A stretch of DNA of 64,000 bases from the NCBI GenBank assembly GCA_963989385.1, contig OZ022506.1, positions 66,475,434 through 66,539,433 on the forward strand. Reading direction: 5' to 3'. This DNA comes from Ctena decussata. Lineage: Eukaryota > Mollusca > Bivalvia > Lucinida > Lucinidae. The position numbers were made by a program, and so were the translations under genes. Positions within the stretch are counted from its first letter, which is position 1; each line of letters opens with the position of its first letter. This document shows, piece after piece, positions 45,405 through 56,791 of the stretch. The notes under the pieces were generated by a model. That model made no database searches, had not been told where the DNA came from, and saw nothing but the letters and a program-made list of their open reading frames with translations.

Positions 45405-46510
45405 ACTACTACTGTACCAAAAATTAGCTTCCTTCGGCTGAGGAGGTATAAAGATTAAGTCACTGTTTCGGGACAAAGTCAATATTAGTCTATTTAAGCA
45501 CTCAAGGGCAAGTAACTCAAAGGTAAATGGCCTGTGCAAGAGGTTACGCCTGTCCCGCATAGCTGCAAGTTTAATCAAGTTCCAACAAAAAATGGAGTTG
45601 CCTTGCCAGGGACACAATGTTATGTAATTCTGTGGGAATTATTTTCGGTCTTCAAGGGCAGGTAGCTCCGTAGTAAATATTTCGATCTGGCCAAATTTTC
45701 GAATTCGCCCGAGGTTTTACGCCTTTACTGATTATCTGCGAGTTTCATAAATCTGCAATTAAAAAGCGGCTATACCTGGGACAAGGTCAAATATGGGCTT
45801 TTCGGTACTCAAGGGAAAGTTACTTTCAAACTTATCGTACAATATGGCTGATTTCGAACTGTATGCTGTCCTAGTTATCATCAAGTGTGATTAAGTTTCG
45901 ATAAACAATAAATATCTATGCCCGGGACAACAATTTTCCCATTATAAGACTACGGGGGAAAATTTGCCCTCGCTCGAGGATGAGTAACTCAGAAGTGCAA
46001 AATCCGATCGGGCCCAAATTCGAACTCATCCGAGATTTTATGCCTGTCCTAGATAGTTCCGACCGAAAGTGAAGGCGCTTTGCCTGGAACAACACTTTCC
46101 CATTATAATTCTATGGGACTTTTCTGTTACCAAGGTAACCAGTTTTAACTCACCTGACTTAAATCTTTATGCAGTCCATCTCCAACCCAGGGGATGACTT
46201 TCATAAAAGCATTTTGCTTACCGTCAGATCCTGTACCATATTGTATATTGTACCGTTTTTGTAACCATGTAGTTTGTAGTAAATAAAATATTGTTCAAAC
46301 CAATCTCCAACCCAAAAAATGCTACAGATAAAATTTGATCAAGATTGGCCAGCTAGTTTAGGAGATGTTCTTGTTAAAAATATAAGCGTATCCATACCAA
46401 ATTTAGTGCGACAGACGCGCGTTTCTGTATTTAACTTCATCATTGTCGCTAAAGCCCAAAAGTTTGAAAGAAGTGTAAATGGACGACGACGGACGACTGT
46501 AACGTAATGG
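45405..46510. repeat. Dispersed tandem module, about 5 units
   Basis: Repeats of ~140-170 bp with GGGACAA near 45467, 45607, 45775, 45920 and 46085, each with CTCAAGGGCAAGTAACTC-type and TTTTATGCCTGTCC-type blocks. The terminal part (GATCAAGATTGGCCAGCTAG, GGACGACGACGGACGACTG) matches the end of the module at 39880-40395. No coding sense. Confidence 0.7.
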
Positions 46511-47661
46511 ATTCCCTCGCAGATATACCATGTCTGAAGTTATTTTCAAAAGGTTCCGTTTTTACATCTTTTCGGCGTCGTTTAGCAATACAACATTATT
46601 CAAGTGAACATATACCAGGTCTTATGTATTGTCATTGTAGTGAATTAAGTGTTAGTGCGTTAATTCTATGCATTTCAAGTCAGATGATTTGACTTTGGGC
46701 CGCTCACCACATGATATAACCTTACGGCTGTTGATATTAGAAGCCCAGCAGAGGCGGACTATATCGATTACCAACTGAGGGTAGTCTGTGTCGTGTTCTT
46801 GACCAGAAGTAATTTTTAGAAGTTAGTCACGTGCAATGTTTTGTTTAAGTGGATTTATCAAATAAGTGGAATTGATCACTTCTTGCCAATAAGAGAAGAT
46901 AATAATAAGAGACTGCTCCATGTGAAACAAAATAACAAAATGGAGTGAGCAGGAAACAGCATCGCAGTTCACTTGTGAAGGCCTTTATTGGTGTATTTTA
47001 TTTATTTTATCGTTTTTTACTTTTTTTCCTTTTCTTATTCTTTTATTTATTCATTTATTTAATTTTTTATGAGGGGGCTGGGGGGAGGGGGTGTTTGTTT
47101 GTTTGTTTATTTATTTTTGTTCTTTTAGTTTATAACGCTGAGCTGAGTACGGTGTTGTCACCAACCTATAATTGATTTGTGTATTGTACGTGAATCAAGT
47201 GCAGACGTAAAGCAGACGCCATACTCTGACCAGCGAGATGAGTTGTTTCTTTTTTCTTTTTATATGATTGTAGGTGTGACTTGTAAATTGTAGTGTTGTA
47301 AATAGAATTTATTCATACATTAGATAAAGTATTAAAACTATTCTAACTTTAATAGAGTCTCAACTTAATATGTCGTACACTGGTTGATCACGTCATTAAC
47401 CGGAAATCACCCTCCGCCATTCTGGCGGCACATAAAACTGTACACCTCGGTATAGAGTTTTCTGTGTAACAACGACGGACCAAGACTATACTATAACTCA
47501 AGTTGTGAAACTTCGGCTAAGGTGAGCTTATAATAATAATTATAACAATAACAATAATGCCGGACCGTAAAAAGTGTGACGTTCCTCTCGAAACCAAAAC
47601 AGCCGTTTGTTAATATCGTCTGCATGTTCATATATTAATCATTTACCAACAAATAATATAT
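46511..47661. other. Gene-free interval, possible 5-prime exon near 47.5 kb
   Basis: Contains a T-rich tract (46990-47075), a G-rich GAGGGGGCTGGGGGGAGGGG block near 47070 and an AT-rich stretch. Near 47520 GGCTAAG|GTGAGC forms a good plus-strand splice donor after ~100 bp of less AT-rich sequence; this could be a 5-prime UTR exon of a plus-strand gene, but no coding exon is visible to confirm it. Confidence 0.35.
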
Positions 47662-47890
47662 GAACCGCGACACGAGAAAACCAATAAAGTGGTTTTGCGC
47701 CCAGCGCAAACTCAGATCAGCCTGGGCGGATCTTATCAGAGTCTTCGCTGTCCACATGGAGGAAGCTTAAACCCTAAGCTACCCTTTAAACGTTTAGTAA
47801 AGAGTCTGATCACACGGAATGCATGTCCAGGCTGATCTGAGTCTGCGCTGGGCGCACAACCACTTTGTTGGTTTTCTCGTGTCGCGGCTC
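47662..47890. mobile_element. 229 bp palindromic GA(G/A)CC element, copy 7
   Basis: GAACCGCGACACGAGAAAAC to TTTTCTCGTGTCGCGGCTC, ATAT on both sides (47658-47661, 47891-47894). The left tip has one change (GAACC). Confidence 0.92.
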
Positions 47891-48109
47891 ATATGTAGCT
47901 TATACTCTTGCGAAAAAGCAGTCGCAGAGTTTGTTTTTGCCAAATGGGTGGAAGATATTGCATTATGTTCTCTGTCAGCGCAGGCTAATCGTGGGGCGGG
48001 GATGCGGGGTGTGTGTTTGTGAGGGGGAGGGGGGTGAAAGGCTGTTAGTTTGAAGTCAAGCTGTTGGTTATACTGTGTCATTATCCTAAGCTATTCTGTA
48101 CAGACGTCA

Positions 48110-49560
48110 AACAATCTTCAAGATTTTATGTAAATCACTGGACCATGAAATATAGGTCACTGTGACTAACAGTTAGCTCGAGGTCAAACATCTGGTCCTA
48201 CTGACTCGTTATCAGAAAAATCATGTTTTGCATCGAATTGTCTTCAAGTTATAAGGTAAAATCTATAGACCAAAAGGTAAAGGTCACTGTGACTTATTGT
48301 TAGTTTGAGGTCAAACATCCAGTCATACTGAGTCATTATCTCAAGAATCATATTAGCATATCAAGCAGTCTTAAAGATAAAAGGCAAAATCACTAGACAA
48401 TGACACATAGGCCAATGTGACCTACTGTTATTTTAAAGTCAAACTATGGGTCATACTGAGTCATTATTCCAAGAAATCATATTCGTACATCAATTAGTCT
48501 ACAAAATATAAGGCAAAAGCACTGGACAATGAAATATAGGTCACTGTGAACAACTGTTACTTTGAGGTCAAACATCGGGTCATACTTAGTCATTATTCTA
48601 AGCAATCATGTTCGTATAGTCCGTTTGGTCCCAAGTGCAAACGGGGATTTGCTTATTTTCTCGAAAACGATGAAAGCTCCATCAAATGTTCCAATGTCCT
48701 AAAGATTCCTATAACTATACATAACAGAATACGGAAAGTCCAAATTTTTGGATGCTTTTGTAAAATATTTTCCATTTACCTTCATGCAAAAACTGAGCAG
48801 TTTCTCTGAAGGGCGTCATATGCTTGTTAGAACAGCCAAAATATTGTTGATAGGCAACAGCGTAAGCTCGTTGTTTACTACAGGTGTGGGCGTGTATGAA
48901 TGAAATAGTAAAATGTATTCACCTGCCCGCACGCGTAACGCATGGTATCACTGGTCAGGTGGTACTATGTTGTAAATAAATAATAAACTATTATATTATT
49001 TTGCGAACAAAAATTGTATGTTTTAAAATTTGATAATATATGGGTTAAACAAAAAGTAAAAACAAAATGGATTTAGAATAAAATTTCAATTAATTATGCA
49101 AATTTTGTTCTAGGGATAGCATACATTGGTCACATGCTCTAACACGTAAAACTAAACGGGAATTCCAACAGCCAACTTTTACTCCCTTGTAATTTAGAGG
49201 TGAAATTGACACATTTGAGGTCCTGTTTTTGTATAGGAACTTTTTTATGCAAAACCTCACATTTCTGCAAAATTGTGATTTTGTTATGTATAGGATCAAA
49301 ATTAAGAATGAGCGATTCGAAAATCTTTTACCTCTCACCAATTTTGAGAAAATATTGGGGATGCCGTTTGCATTTGGGAGCAAACGGACTATACATCAAA
49401 TAGTCTCCAAGATATAAAGAAAGATCACTGGACAATGAAATATAGATCACTGTGACCTACTGTTAGTTTGAGGTTAAATTTTTGGTCATACTTGATCATT
49501 ATCCCGAGCAATCGTGTTCTTACATCAAATATTCTTGGAGGTATAAGGCAACTCACTGGA
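48110..49560 (+). repeat. ~125 bp tandem repeat, about 5 units, split by an insertion
   Basis: Units contain GAAATATAGGTCACTGTGAC, GTTAGTTTGAGGTCAAACAT, GGTCATACTGAGTCATTATC, CAAGAAATCATATTCGTACA and TCTACAAAATATAAGGCAAA. The TCACTGTGAC anchor recurs at about 48157, 48283, 48410 and 48537 (126 bp spacing) and again near 49446, after the 775 bp insertion. A low-copy tandem module of a sort widespread in mollusc DNA. Confidence 0.88.
48617..49391. mobile_element. 775 bp inverted-repeat element, TA insertion
   Basis: Starts TAGTCCGTTTGGTCCCAAGT GCAAACGG and ends with the inverted form (CCGTTTGCATTTGGGAGC then AAACGGACTA), terminal repeats of 28 bp with two mismatches. Each tip is itself a small hairpin (CCGTTTG...CAAACGG). 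TA stands on both sides; sister units of the tandem repeat read TTCGTACATCAA uninterrupted, giving the empty site. No transposase inside. A Tc1/mariner-type MITE is likely. Confidence 0.9.
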
Positions 49561-50790
49561 CCGACAATACAGCTCACTGTCCAATATGCATCATGGCTTT
49601 CAGTAAACCTTTCCTGGACGTGTCTATCTAACAAGTTTGAGGACTCTAGCACTTGTGGTTACTTAGAAACTAATCTAAAGTCAACGGATAAATATTTTTT
49701 CTATGTTCAATCAACCGTGAAATATAGGTCATGGCCCGATATGCATCGCTGATTTCAGTAGATCTTCCCCAGATGTATCTATGGAGTATGTTTGAAGACT
49801 CTAGCGCTTGATGTTACTAAGAAACTGAACTAAGCGCAACAGGTGAACACTTTTTCTATGTTCATTCAACAGTGAAATATAGGTCATGGCACAATATGCA
49901 TCGCTGCTTTGTGAAGAGATTCCCCAGATATTTCACTGGAGCAAGTGTGAAGTCTCCAGCTAACCCTGTGAATACTTGGACTCTTAGGTAACCGCAACAT
50001 GTGAGTATAATTATATATTTTCAATCAACCGTAAAATATAGGCCATGGCCCGATATGCGTCGCTGCCTTCAGTAGATCTTGCTCAGATGTATCTATTGAG
50101 CTAGTTTGAAGACTCTAGCCCTGGTGGTTACTAGGAAAGTAACAAAACGCAACAGATAATTATTTTATTCTAGGTTCAATCAAACGTGAAATATAGGTCA
50201 TGACCCTATATGCTTCACTGAATTCAGAAGTGCATCTCAAAACTGAGCTAAACGCAACAGATGAATATTTTATTCTAGGTTCAATCGAACGTGAAAAAAA
50301 AGGTCATGACCCTATATGCTTCACTGCATTCAGAAGTGCTCTTCAAGATGTTTCTATGGAGCAAGTTTGAAGTCTCTAACCCTTGTGAATAATTGGACTC
50401 TTAGGTAAACACAACAGGTCAGTATTTTTTTATATAATTTCAATCAACCGTGAAATATATGGCCTTGGCCCAATATGCGTCGTTGCCTTCAGTAGATCTT
50501 TCCCAGATTTATCTATGGAGCAAGTTTGAAATCTCTAACCCTGTGAATATTTGGACTCTTAGGTAAACGCAACACGGAGGTATTTTAATATATGTTCAAT
50601 CAATGTTACATATAGGTCATGGCCCAATATGCGTCGCTGCTTTCTGTAGATCTTCCCCAGACGTATCTATTGAGCAAGGTTGAAGATTCTAGCCTGGTAG
50701 TTACTAGGAAACTGAGATAAACGCAACAAATGAATATTTTAGTTAAGGTTCAATCAAACGTGAAATATAGGTCATGACCCAATATGCTTC
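49560..50790 (+). repeat. ~156 bp tandem repeat, 9 units
   Basis: Anchor GAAATATAGGTCATGGCCC then ATATGC(A/G)TCGCTG recurs near 49565, 49720, 49873, 50031, 50187, 50292, 50450, 50605 and 50761; spacing is 153-158 bp except one shortened unit (105 bp). Other unit blocks: CAGTAGATCTTCCCCAGAT, GTATCTATGGAGCAAGTTTG, AAGTCTCTAACCCTTGTG and GTTCAATCAACCGT. Directly follows the 125 bp array and shares its AATATAGGTCA phrase. Confidence 0.9.
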
Positions 50791-51549
50791 ATACGATTGT
50801 TTTATTCATTTTCTTATGCTGGTAGTTTTATACTGTAAACTGAACTGAATAAATAAAGTTGCGTTTGTTGTTTGCTTTGGATATACCGATATTTGTTGGA
50901 CACATTACTACCCCTTTCTAGCAAGTTTTTTACGGGGTGAAAATAAAAAAAAATGCAACGTATAATATGCGCAGTCGCCAGAGTCTCAATTTTGTTTGCC
51001 GATCTGTTCAATATTTTATAGAAAATTGTTTAAACCAAAATAAATACTGAATGGGTCGGCAGACAAGATTTAAGCACCGGCGCGCAGTGAAAATGTTAAT
51101 CAAATTAAATGTGACGATCTGACTACCTAAAATGTTGTTTATGTGTAGATGGGTGAGTGGAGGTGGGCATGGTGAGCGTATGTCTGGGTGGAATGTATGC
51201 TCAGATATGTCTTGGTATATGAATAAATTCTGAAAATGTTGGTCTTTAATATTTTCACACTGATTTTGGTGTTCAAACAGTTCGCCTTTTTATACTATTT
51301 GAATATATATTGGGCTTTTTTAGAATTTAACTCAACAAAACCGAAACCACGGGGATATGACAAGGGAGATTACTAGGATTCATCTTGCGTACAACAATTA
51401 ATGGTCCTGATCAGAGTATACTGATGGTTCGTCTCCTCCTGCCCCCACGCCCTTCCAATAAATAATATACTTAGCAAATTCAGAAACTTGTTTTTGTTTT
51501 TATTCCTCTGTTGTTTCTTCAGTTTTGAGAAATCAGACATGTGATATAT
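50791..51549. other. Gene-free interval
   Basis: No exon or clear repeat. Short minus-strand frames at 50814-51011 and 51373-51561 are judged chance. Confidence 0.45.
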
Positions 51550-51785
51550 AAGCCGCGACACGACAAAACCAACAATGTGGTTGTGGGCCCAGTGCAGACT
51601 CAGATCAGCCTGGACATCCGCCCAGTTTGACCAGACTCTTCGTTAAGTGCTCAAAAGGTAGCTAAGGGTCTAAGCTACCTCTATGCGGACAGCAGAGACT
51701 CTGATTAGACTGGGCGGATGCCCAGGCTGATCTGAGTCTGCGCTGGGCGCACATCCACATTGTTGGTTTTGTCGTGTCGCGGCTC
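51550..51785. mobile_element. 236 bp palindromic GAGCC element, copy 8
   Basis: Tip AAGCCGCGACACGACAAAAC (first G changed to A) to TTTGTCGTGTCGCGGCTC. Flanks ATAT (51546-51549) and ATGT (51786-51789) match at three of four positions. Confidence 0.9.
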
Positions 51786-53424
51786 ATGTGTCAATACTTA
51801 ACTTCTAAAATCAAATGTATGTCACATTTATATGATTTTGCATGTTTTGCACGTGCGCAGTTGCATTAGTGGCTTTGATAACAAAGTGCTATGCAGACTC
51901 TCTACAATGATAGCAAAAGTAACTCCCTGCATCATTTTCGAATTTCTCCATTACTATCATAATTTTTTAATTCTCTGTAAACTAGAGGAGTACTGAAATT
52001 GCGATTCTGTGCACAAACGTTAACGTCTCCAAATACGCTGTACATTCGATTGTAACCCAGATAACCTTTAGCCTCAGAAACCGTTTTCTGACAGCCAGAG
52101 ACATTAAATCGTTGCATGAAAACAACCAAACACAGAATACAGAGTTTTGTCCTGCAGTACGGTTTTTAACGCTACGTAAGAATCAGACGTCAACGTCACA
52201 GATGAAATAAATATTACGTTCACATTTGCTTTTGTTATACTGCTTTGAAGATAAACTTAATATATTTTCATTCAAATCAAAAATTTATTCATGTTTTCAA
52301 TTGTGCCTGATCTGAAAATTCACCCCTGTCCTTTCTAGAACAAGTTTATTCAAGTGCTCTATAGCTTAAACACTTTGAAGGCAAAGAATATTTGATCAGT
52401 TTCAAACTACAAAATATTGACATGGATTCGAAGTTTCAAAATCATTGTGTTCGAAAAACGATGACAAATTAGATCTATCAGCCGGTAGGCTTCTTTTTTT
52501 CCTGAGTAAATGAGTATAAAATCTTTGTAGAAGGTCTGTTTTTTTCTTAAAGATATACGCCCTCAATGTTTCTATTACATTTTAAATTTCTCATGAAAAA
52601 CTATATCTTAAGCATAATAATGGCCGCCAGTAAAAGATCTTTTATCTGCCAGATTTATAATTTGTGATGGTCACTGGAAGTAGGAGAATTTAATAAAATA
52701 AATAAATTTGCGGGAATGGTGACCCGCCATTCCCGCCAAAAATGAAGACTGGATACGCCCAGCAATCATAGTTAATCAGGCTAAAGTTATAGCATGAAAA
52801 ATTATAATCACTTTATTTAATCGGCCTCAGGCTGTATTTGGCTGAAAAGAACTCACGTGCACGGATTAGAGGTTAATTTACTCCACCAATTATAAAATTC
52901 AAACATGCTTGCAGAAACGCCTTATATTGCCACGTGGGAGTCAATCAATTTATGACGACGGAATATTCGTGAATATTCAGGAGGGCTTTGCTCTGATATA
53001 TTATCTCTGCCTCTGTAACAAAGATGTTTTCGCTGAAGATTTTTTGTATAAGTCTTAATTGTGTTGCATCCAACTAACCAGTTTCATAATTTTGTGATTA
53101 TTTCGCAATTGAATACGAGGGAGTATACACCTTTAAATACTAATTAGCTTGCGCATGAGAGAAGTATGATTAGAATGTCCTCAGGTCGCATATATAATTT
53201 ATGTCTTCGGGCATGGTAAATTGTATGATGTCTACATCCGGATTCAAGGAATAGTGATATTTTTATTTACATGATTAACGTGTTTGAAGCGGATTTAAAG
53301 TCTATTTTACTCTGTCAAACTTCATTAATGAAATGCAGTTTATTTTATGTTTTTACAAATTATTTGATAGTGTGAAACCCAAACAGATATTCTACATCGA
53401 TTTCAAATACGATAACACATATTT
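51786..53424. other. Gene-free interval
   Basis: AT-rich sequence with no supported exon, RNA or repeat. Confidence 0.45.
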
Positions 53425-53659
53425 GAGCCGCGACACGACAAAACCAACAAAGTGGTTTTGCGCCCAGCGCAGACTCAGATCAGCATGGGCATCGTCCAGT
53501 CTGACCAGAGTCTTCGCTGACCGCATGACGGTAGCTTAGACATTTAGCTACCATTTGAGCGCTTAGTGAAATGTCTGATCAGACTATGAAGACGCCTAGG
53601 CTGATCTGGGTCTGCGCTGGGCGCCCAACCCCTTTGTTAATTTTCTCGTGTCGCGGCTC
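53425..53659. mobile_element. 235 bp palindromic GAGCC element, copy 9
   Basis: GAGCCGCGACACGACAAAAC to TTTTCTCGTGTCGCGGCTC with ATTT on both sides (53421-53424, 53660-53663). Confidence 0.92.
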
Positions 53660-54392
53660 ATTTGATGGCTACAGAACAGGTTTTCCTCAAACTTTCATGA
53701 CAAGCTTTAGATAAAAAATCAATTTCACGACTTGCACCTGCTACACTGGACTGGAGTCAGTCCAAAAAATATATATTCATTCACTTATAAATTTCAACCC
53801 TCTCAGATACTTTCATTTATCTCCAGATACAATCATTTATAGCTATCAGAAGAAAATTCGTTTATACTGAGAAAGAAAAATGTTATGGTGTATGCTATGA
53901 ATGAAAGAAGAAAAAATGAATGGGACTATTTCTAGTCTGCTGCTACACCAGTGGTAAATGGAGAATTTCTCTACATGAGGGCTATTAATACGGTAGTTTT
54001 TATAGTAAAAGCATCTTTAAGATATTCACACAAACACTTTGTTTTCAGCCAGCCGTAATTATAATATTTTAAGCATTCCCACCGTTTTTGTAAATCCTGG
54101 TGCACCCACCAAGTTTGATGCTAATTGACAATATTTAAGGAAACTTTGAGGAAAGAAGCAACACAGTGTATCTTGAATGTTTGGTCAAATATATTCTTTA
54201 CAAGCACGTAAAATCAAAAACATTTGGCCAAGGAGTTAAATTACGCCCACGTGACTGTAGTCAGATAAATGAAGGCAGTAGGCTTTGCCGTGACCTTCTG
54301 GCCTACCGTATCTCTGGCACAGCATATGAAAGACGAAGCCAATCACTGCATTTATGTGTTATAAATCTGAAGGACCGACGGCCTGTAGATTC
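53660..54392. other. Gene-free interval
   Basis: No exon or repeat recognised between the palindromic element and the SINE. Confidence 0.45.
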
Positions 54393-54545
54393 GCCGTTGG
54401 TGAGTGGTAAGAAGCACTTGGCTATGGCGTTGAAGGTCGTGGCTTCGAATTCTCACTGGGTCAGTGACTGAAAAACACTCTCTGTTTCCTGTTGCGATCG
54501 GGAAAGCTGAGGCAGTGAAAGGAAGAGTTAACCAGATATAGTTTG
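54393..54545 (+). mobile_element. tRNA-derived SINE, second copy
   Basis: Head GCCGTTGGTGAGTGGTAAG (A-box) and GGCTTCGAATTCT (B-box) followed by GTGACTGAAAAACACTCTCT and AGGCAGTGAAAGGAAGAG, the same body blocks as the SINE at 30105-30345. It lacks the CTGTGCCCAAGATACAG tail, so it is 3-prime truncated or a subfamily. Confidence 0.65.
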
Positions 54546-55196
54546 TAGAAACATTTTAGTTGCTGAGAAACACTGTATTGTATATACAAGTCTTACCGCA
54601 CAGGCTTATAAAAGGTATCCCAAACACCATGCAGTTTGTTAACATTATTGTTTCAATACGTATTTCTCGATGGAAGTCAGGAAATTAGCAGACTAGTAAT
54701 TTAAGCTCAAATATCAACGGTGAACACTGTTAGTAATGTAGCACGTAAAAATTTAGTCATGTAAATATGTTACTATGTAAACCACAAAGGGATTTTTTTT
54801 TTTTGTTTTTGGTAAACACCCACACACTTTAAACCTTTCGAAATGGTCTCTATTTGTGTTACTCCTTGGCTTTACTATAGTATGTGTTTCGTCCATCTTC
54901 TGGAAACTCAAGGGAATACATCTCTTGAAATTTTTTAAAAGTGATTATATAAAGGAACCATGCACCAGATATCAGGTAAAACGAAATATTAGACAAATGG
55001 ATAAAATGCCTAAACAGAATTATCTATTTCACAAAAAGCTTGCCTCACCTTTAGCAACGAAATTTTCTGAGGACCATGTTGCGCTTTTCACTAATTTTCT
55101 CGATCGTCATGACTCCTGGACTTGTATGAGCGCTTAGACAGGAAGTCCTTAATCAGCTGCCAGGGGTGGTCACCAAATAGAACTGACCTCCCTCTA
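54546..55196. other. Gene-free interval
   Basis: No supported gene. A 93-residue plus frame at 54856-55137 (FWKLKGIHLLKFFKSDYIKE...) is Lys-rich with no domain recognised; it may be chance. Confidence 0.4.
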
Positions 55197-55291
55197 GGCA
55201 CACAAACGGTTAAATCAACGCTGAGTAAACGTTGAGTCAACGTAATGACGTTGAATCAACATTGATTTAATGTTGATCCCCGTTGTGTGCC
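55197..55291. mobile_element. 95 bp AACGTTGA palindromic element, copy 2
   Basis: GGCACACAAACGG to CCCGTTGTGTGCC with internal TCAACGCTGAG, AACGTTGAGTCAACG and ACGTTGAATCAACATTGA motifs. Same ends and inner motif as 43550-43641. Confidence 0.65.
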
Positions 55292-55736
55292 TGCTAGGCA
55301 GCATTAGAGATATTTTGGCACTTAGTGACACTACCCGACTGTGTCCGTTTCGATCCTTTCCTGGTATTTGTGGATCTGATCAATTGTAAGGGAGATCGTC
55401 CTTGAATCGCCAAGGAAATCCGTATGAAGGGTCAAAGGTCGAAAGCGAACACTAGATCCCTCAATGCCATGGCGGTGAGGAATTAGAGATAAGAACGAAT
55501 GAATTCAAACTTTGTGTGGAAGTTAATGGAAGTTAATGTATTCTATCACCAACACCAAATAAACAATCATTGTAAAATTAGCAAGCTCAATTTGAATTTG
55601 ACCAACAACTGCACAAATCGAGCGCAGAAACACACATTTTAGGATAGAAAAAAATCGTTGTAATGCGCTGTGAGTGACTCTCCTTCATCGTTTTGCAATG
55701 CTTTATGTTTTTGGCGAGTTCTAAAGTACTGGGCAC

Positions 55737-55910
55737 CGTTTCACTAAACTTCGTAGATTTACGATTTTCGTAAGCTTACGATTTGAACTTACGAAGATCT
55801 TAAGAAATTCTTAAGACCGTTTCACTAATGTCATCGTAAGCGATTTTCGAAAGAACGTCTAAGTTACGAATTCTTAGCTAATCTTCAATCGACGAAGACA
55901 GAAAAAACAC
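55737..55910. repeat. CCGTTTCACTAA / CGTAAG repeat
   Basis: CCGTTTCACTAA occurs twice (55737, 55812) and the interval is filled with short palindromes (TCGTAAGCTTACGA, AAGATCTT, CTTAAGAAATTCTTAAG). Looks like an old short inverted-repeat element of a kind frequent in marine invertebrates. Confidence 0.5.
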
Positions 55911-56309
55911 ACAGCAACGTAAACAGTCGCTTAAAACATAATAAAAATAAATATACATCGGACGCGACAGAAAGCAACATAAGAGAAATGTCTCTCGTTC
56001 TACGATGCAAAATGTTCAGGGACGTCCAGCCGTGATCAAAGGACACCGCTGTTGTTCATGCTGCAATTTTCATTTCATCCCTGACTTTGTTATACAAGTT
56101 TCTTCAATACCGTAAAATCGTTGTAGATAGCCCCACGCAACGGCTGATTTCTGCGTCATAATCAATCAATACTACAGTATATGCTCAAAAGTAATGTCAC
56201 AAAGAAACCCCGAACTTATCCCGGACGCTTGTCCCGGTCTTCTAGATTGTAGGATGCGTATCAGATCATATCACAGGGGTAGAACCAGGAGAGCACCCAC
56301 TCCAATCCC

Positions 56310-56408
56310 CGACCCACCCACCCACCCAAAAAATAAATAAATAGATAAATAAATAAATTGAAATAAATAAATATAAGAGAAAGGGGTGCAGTGGGGGGGG
56401 GGGGGGGG
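56310..56408. repeat. ACCC / AAATA tracts and a 16-G run
   Basis: CCCACCCACCCACCC, then (AAAT)n with ATAG variants, then 16 G at 56393-56408. Low-complexity only. Confidence 0.9.
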
Positions 56409-56560
56409 CAGAAAAAAGATCTAGCTATGCTTGATATACGATATATATTATCCAAGCACTAGAGCCGATTCAGATAAAATCAAGACAGTAAAAAGCCCAG
56501 AATGCTGGAAATAGTGTCTATATGATTTTTCAAAAGGGGGTGGGCTTAGGGATGGGTGTC

Positions 56561-56791
56561 GGACTATAAGAGAAGTTTCCCCTAAGAGACCTACTACATA
56601 AACATAAGACATAAACATAACGAGATACGTAAAGCCAATACTACAGTAACTGCTCGTAATCCCATGGCTGTTTTTTCATGCATGCCATGGGATTACGAGC
56701 AGTTACTGTAGTATTGGCTTTACGTATCTCGTTATGTTTATGTCTTATGTTTATGTAGTAGGTCTCTTAGGGGAAACTTCTCTAATAGACC
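56561..56791. repeat. Near-perfect 108 bp-arm hairpin
   Basis: The left arm 56561-56668 and right arm 56684-56791 are inverted copies with 106 of 108 positions paired (mismatches at 56563/56789 and 56568/56784) around a 15 nt loop containing TTTTTTCATGC. Arms include CCCCTAAGAGACCTACTAC and GAGATACGTAAAGCC and meet at CCCATGGC. No target duplication is evident at the edges. Candidates: a very young foldback insertion, an inverted duplication by template switching, a long-hairpin RNA locus, or a library/assembly artefact. Confidence 0.95.
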
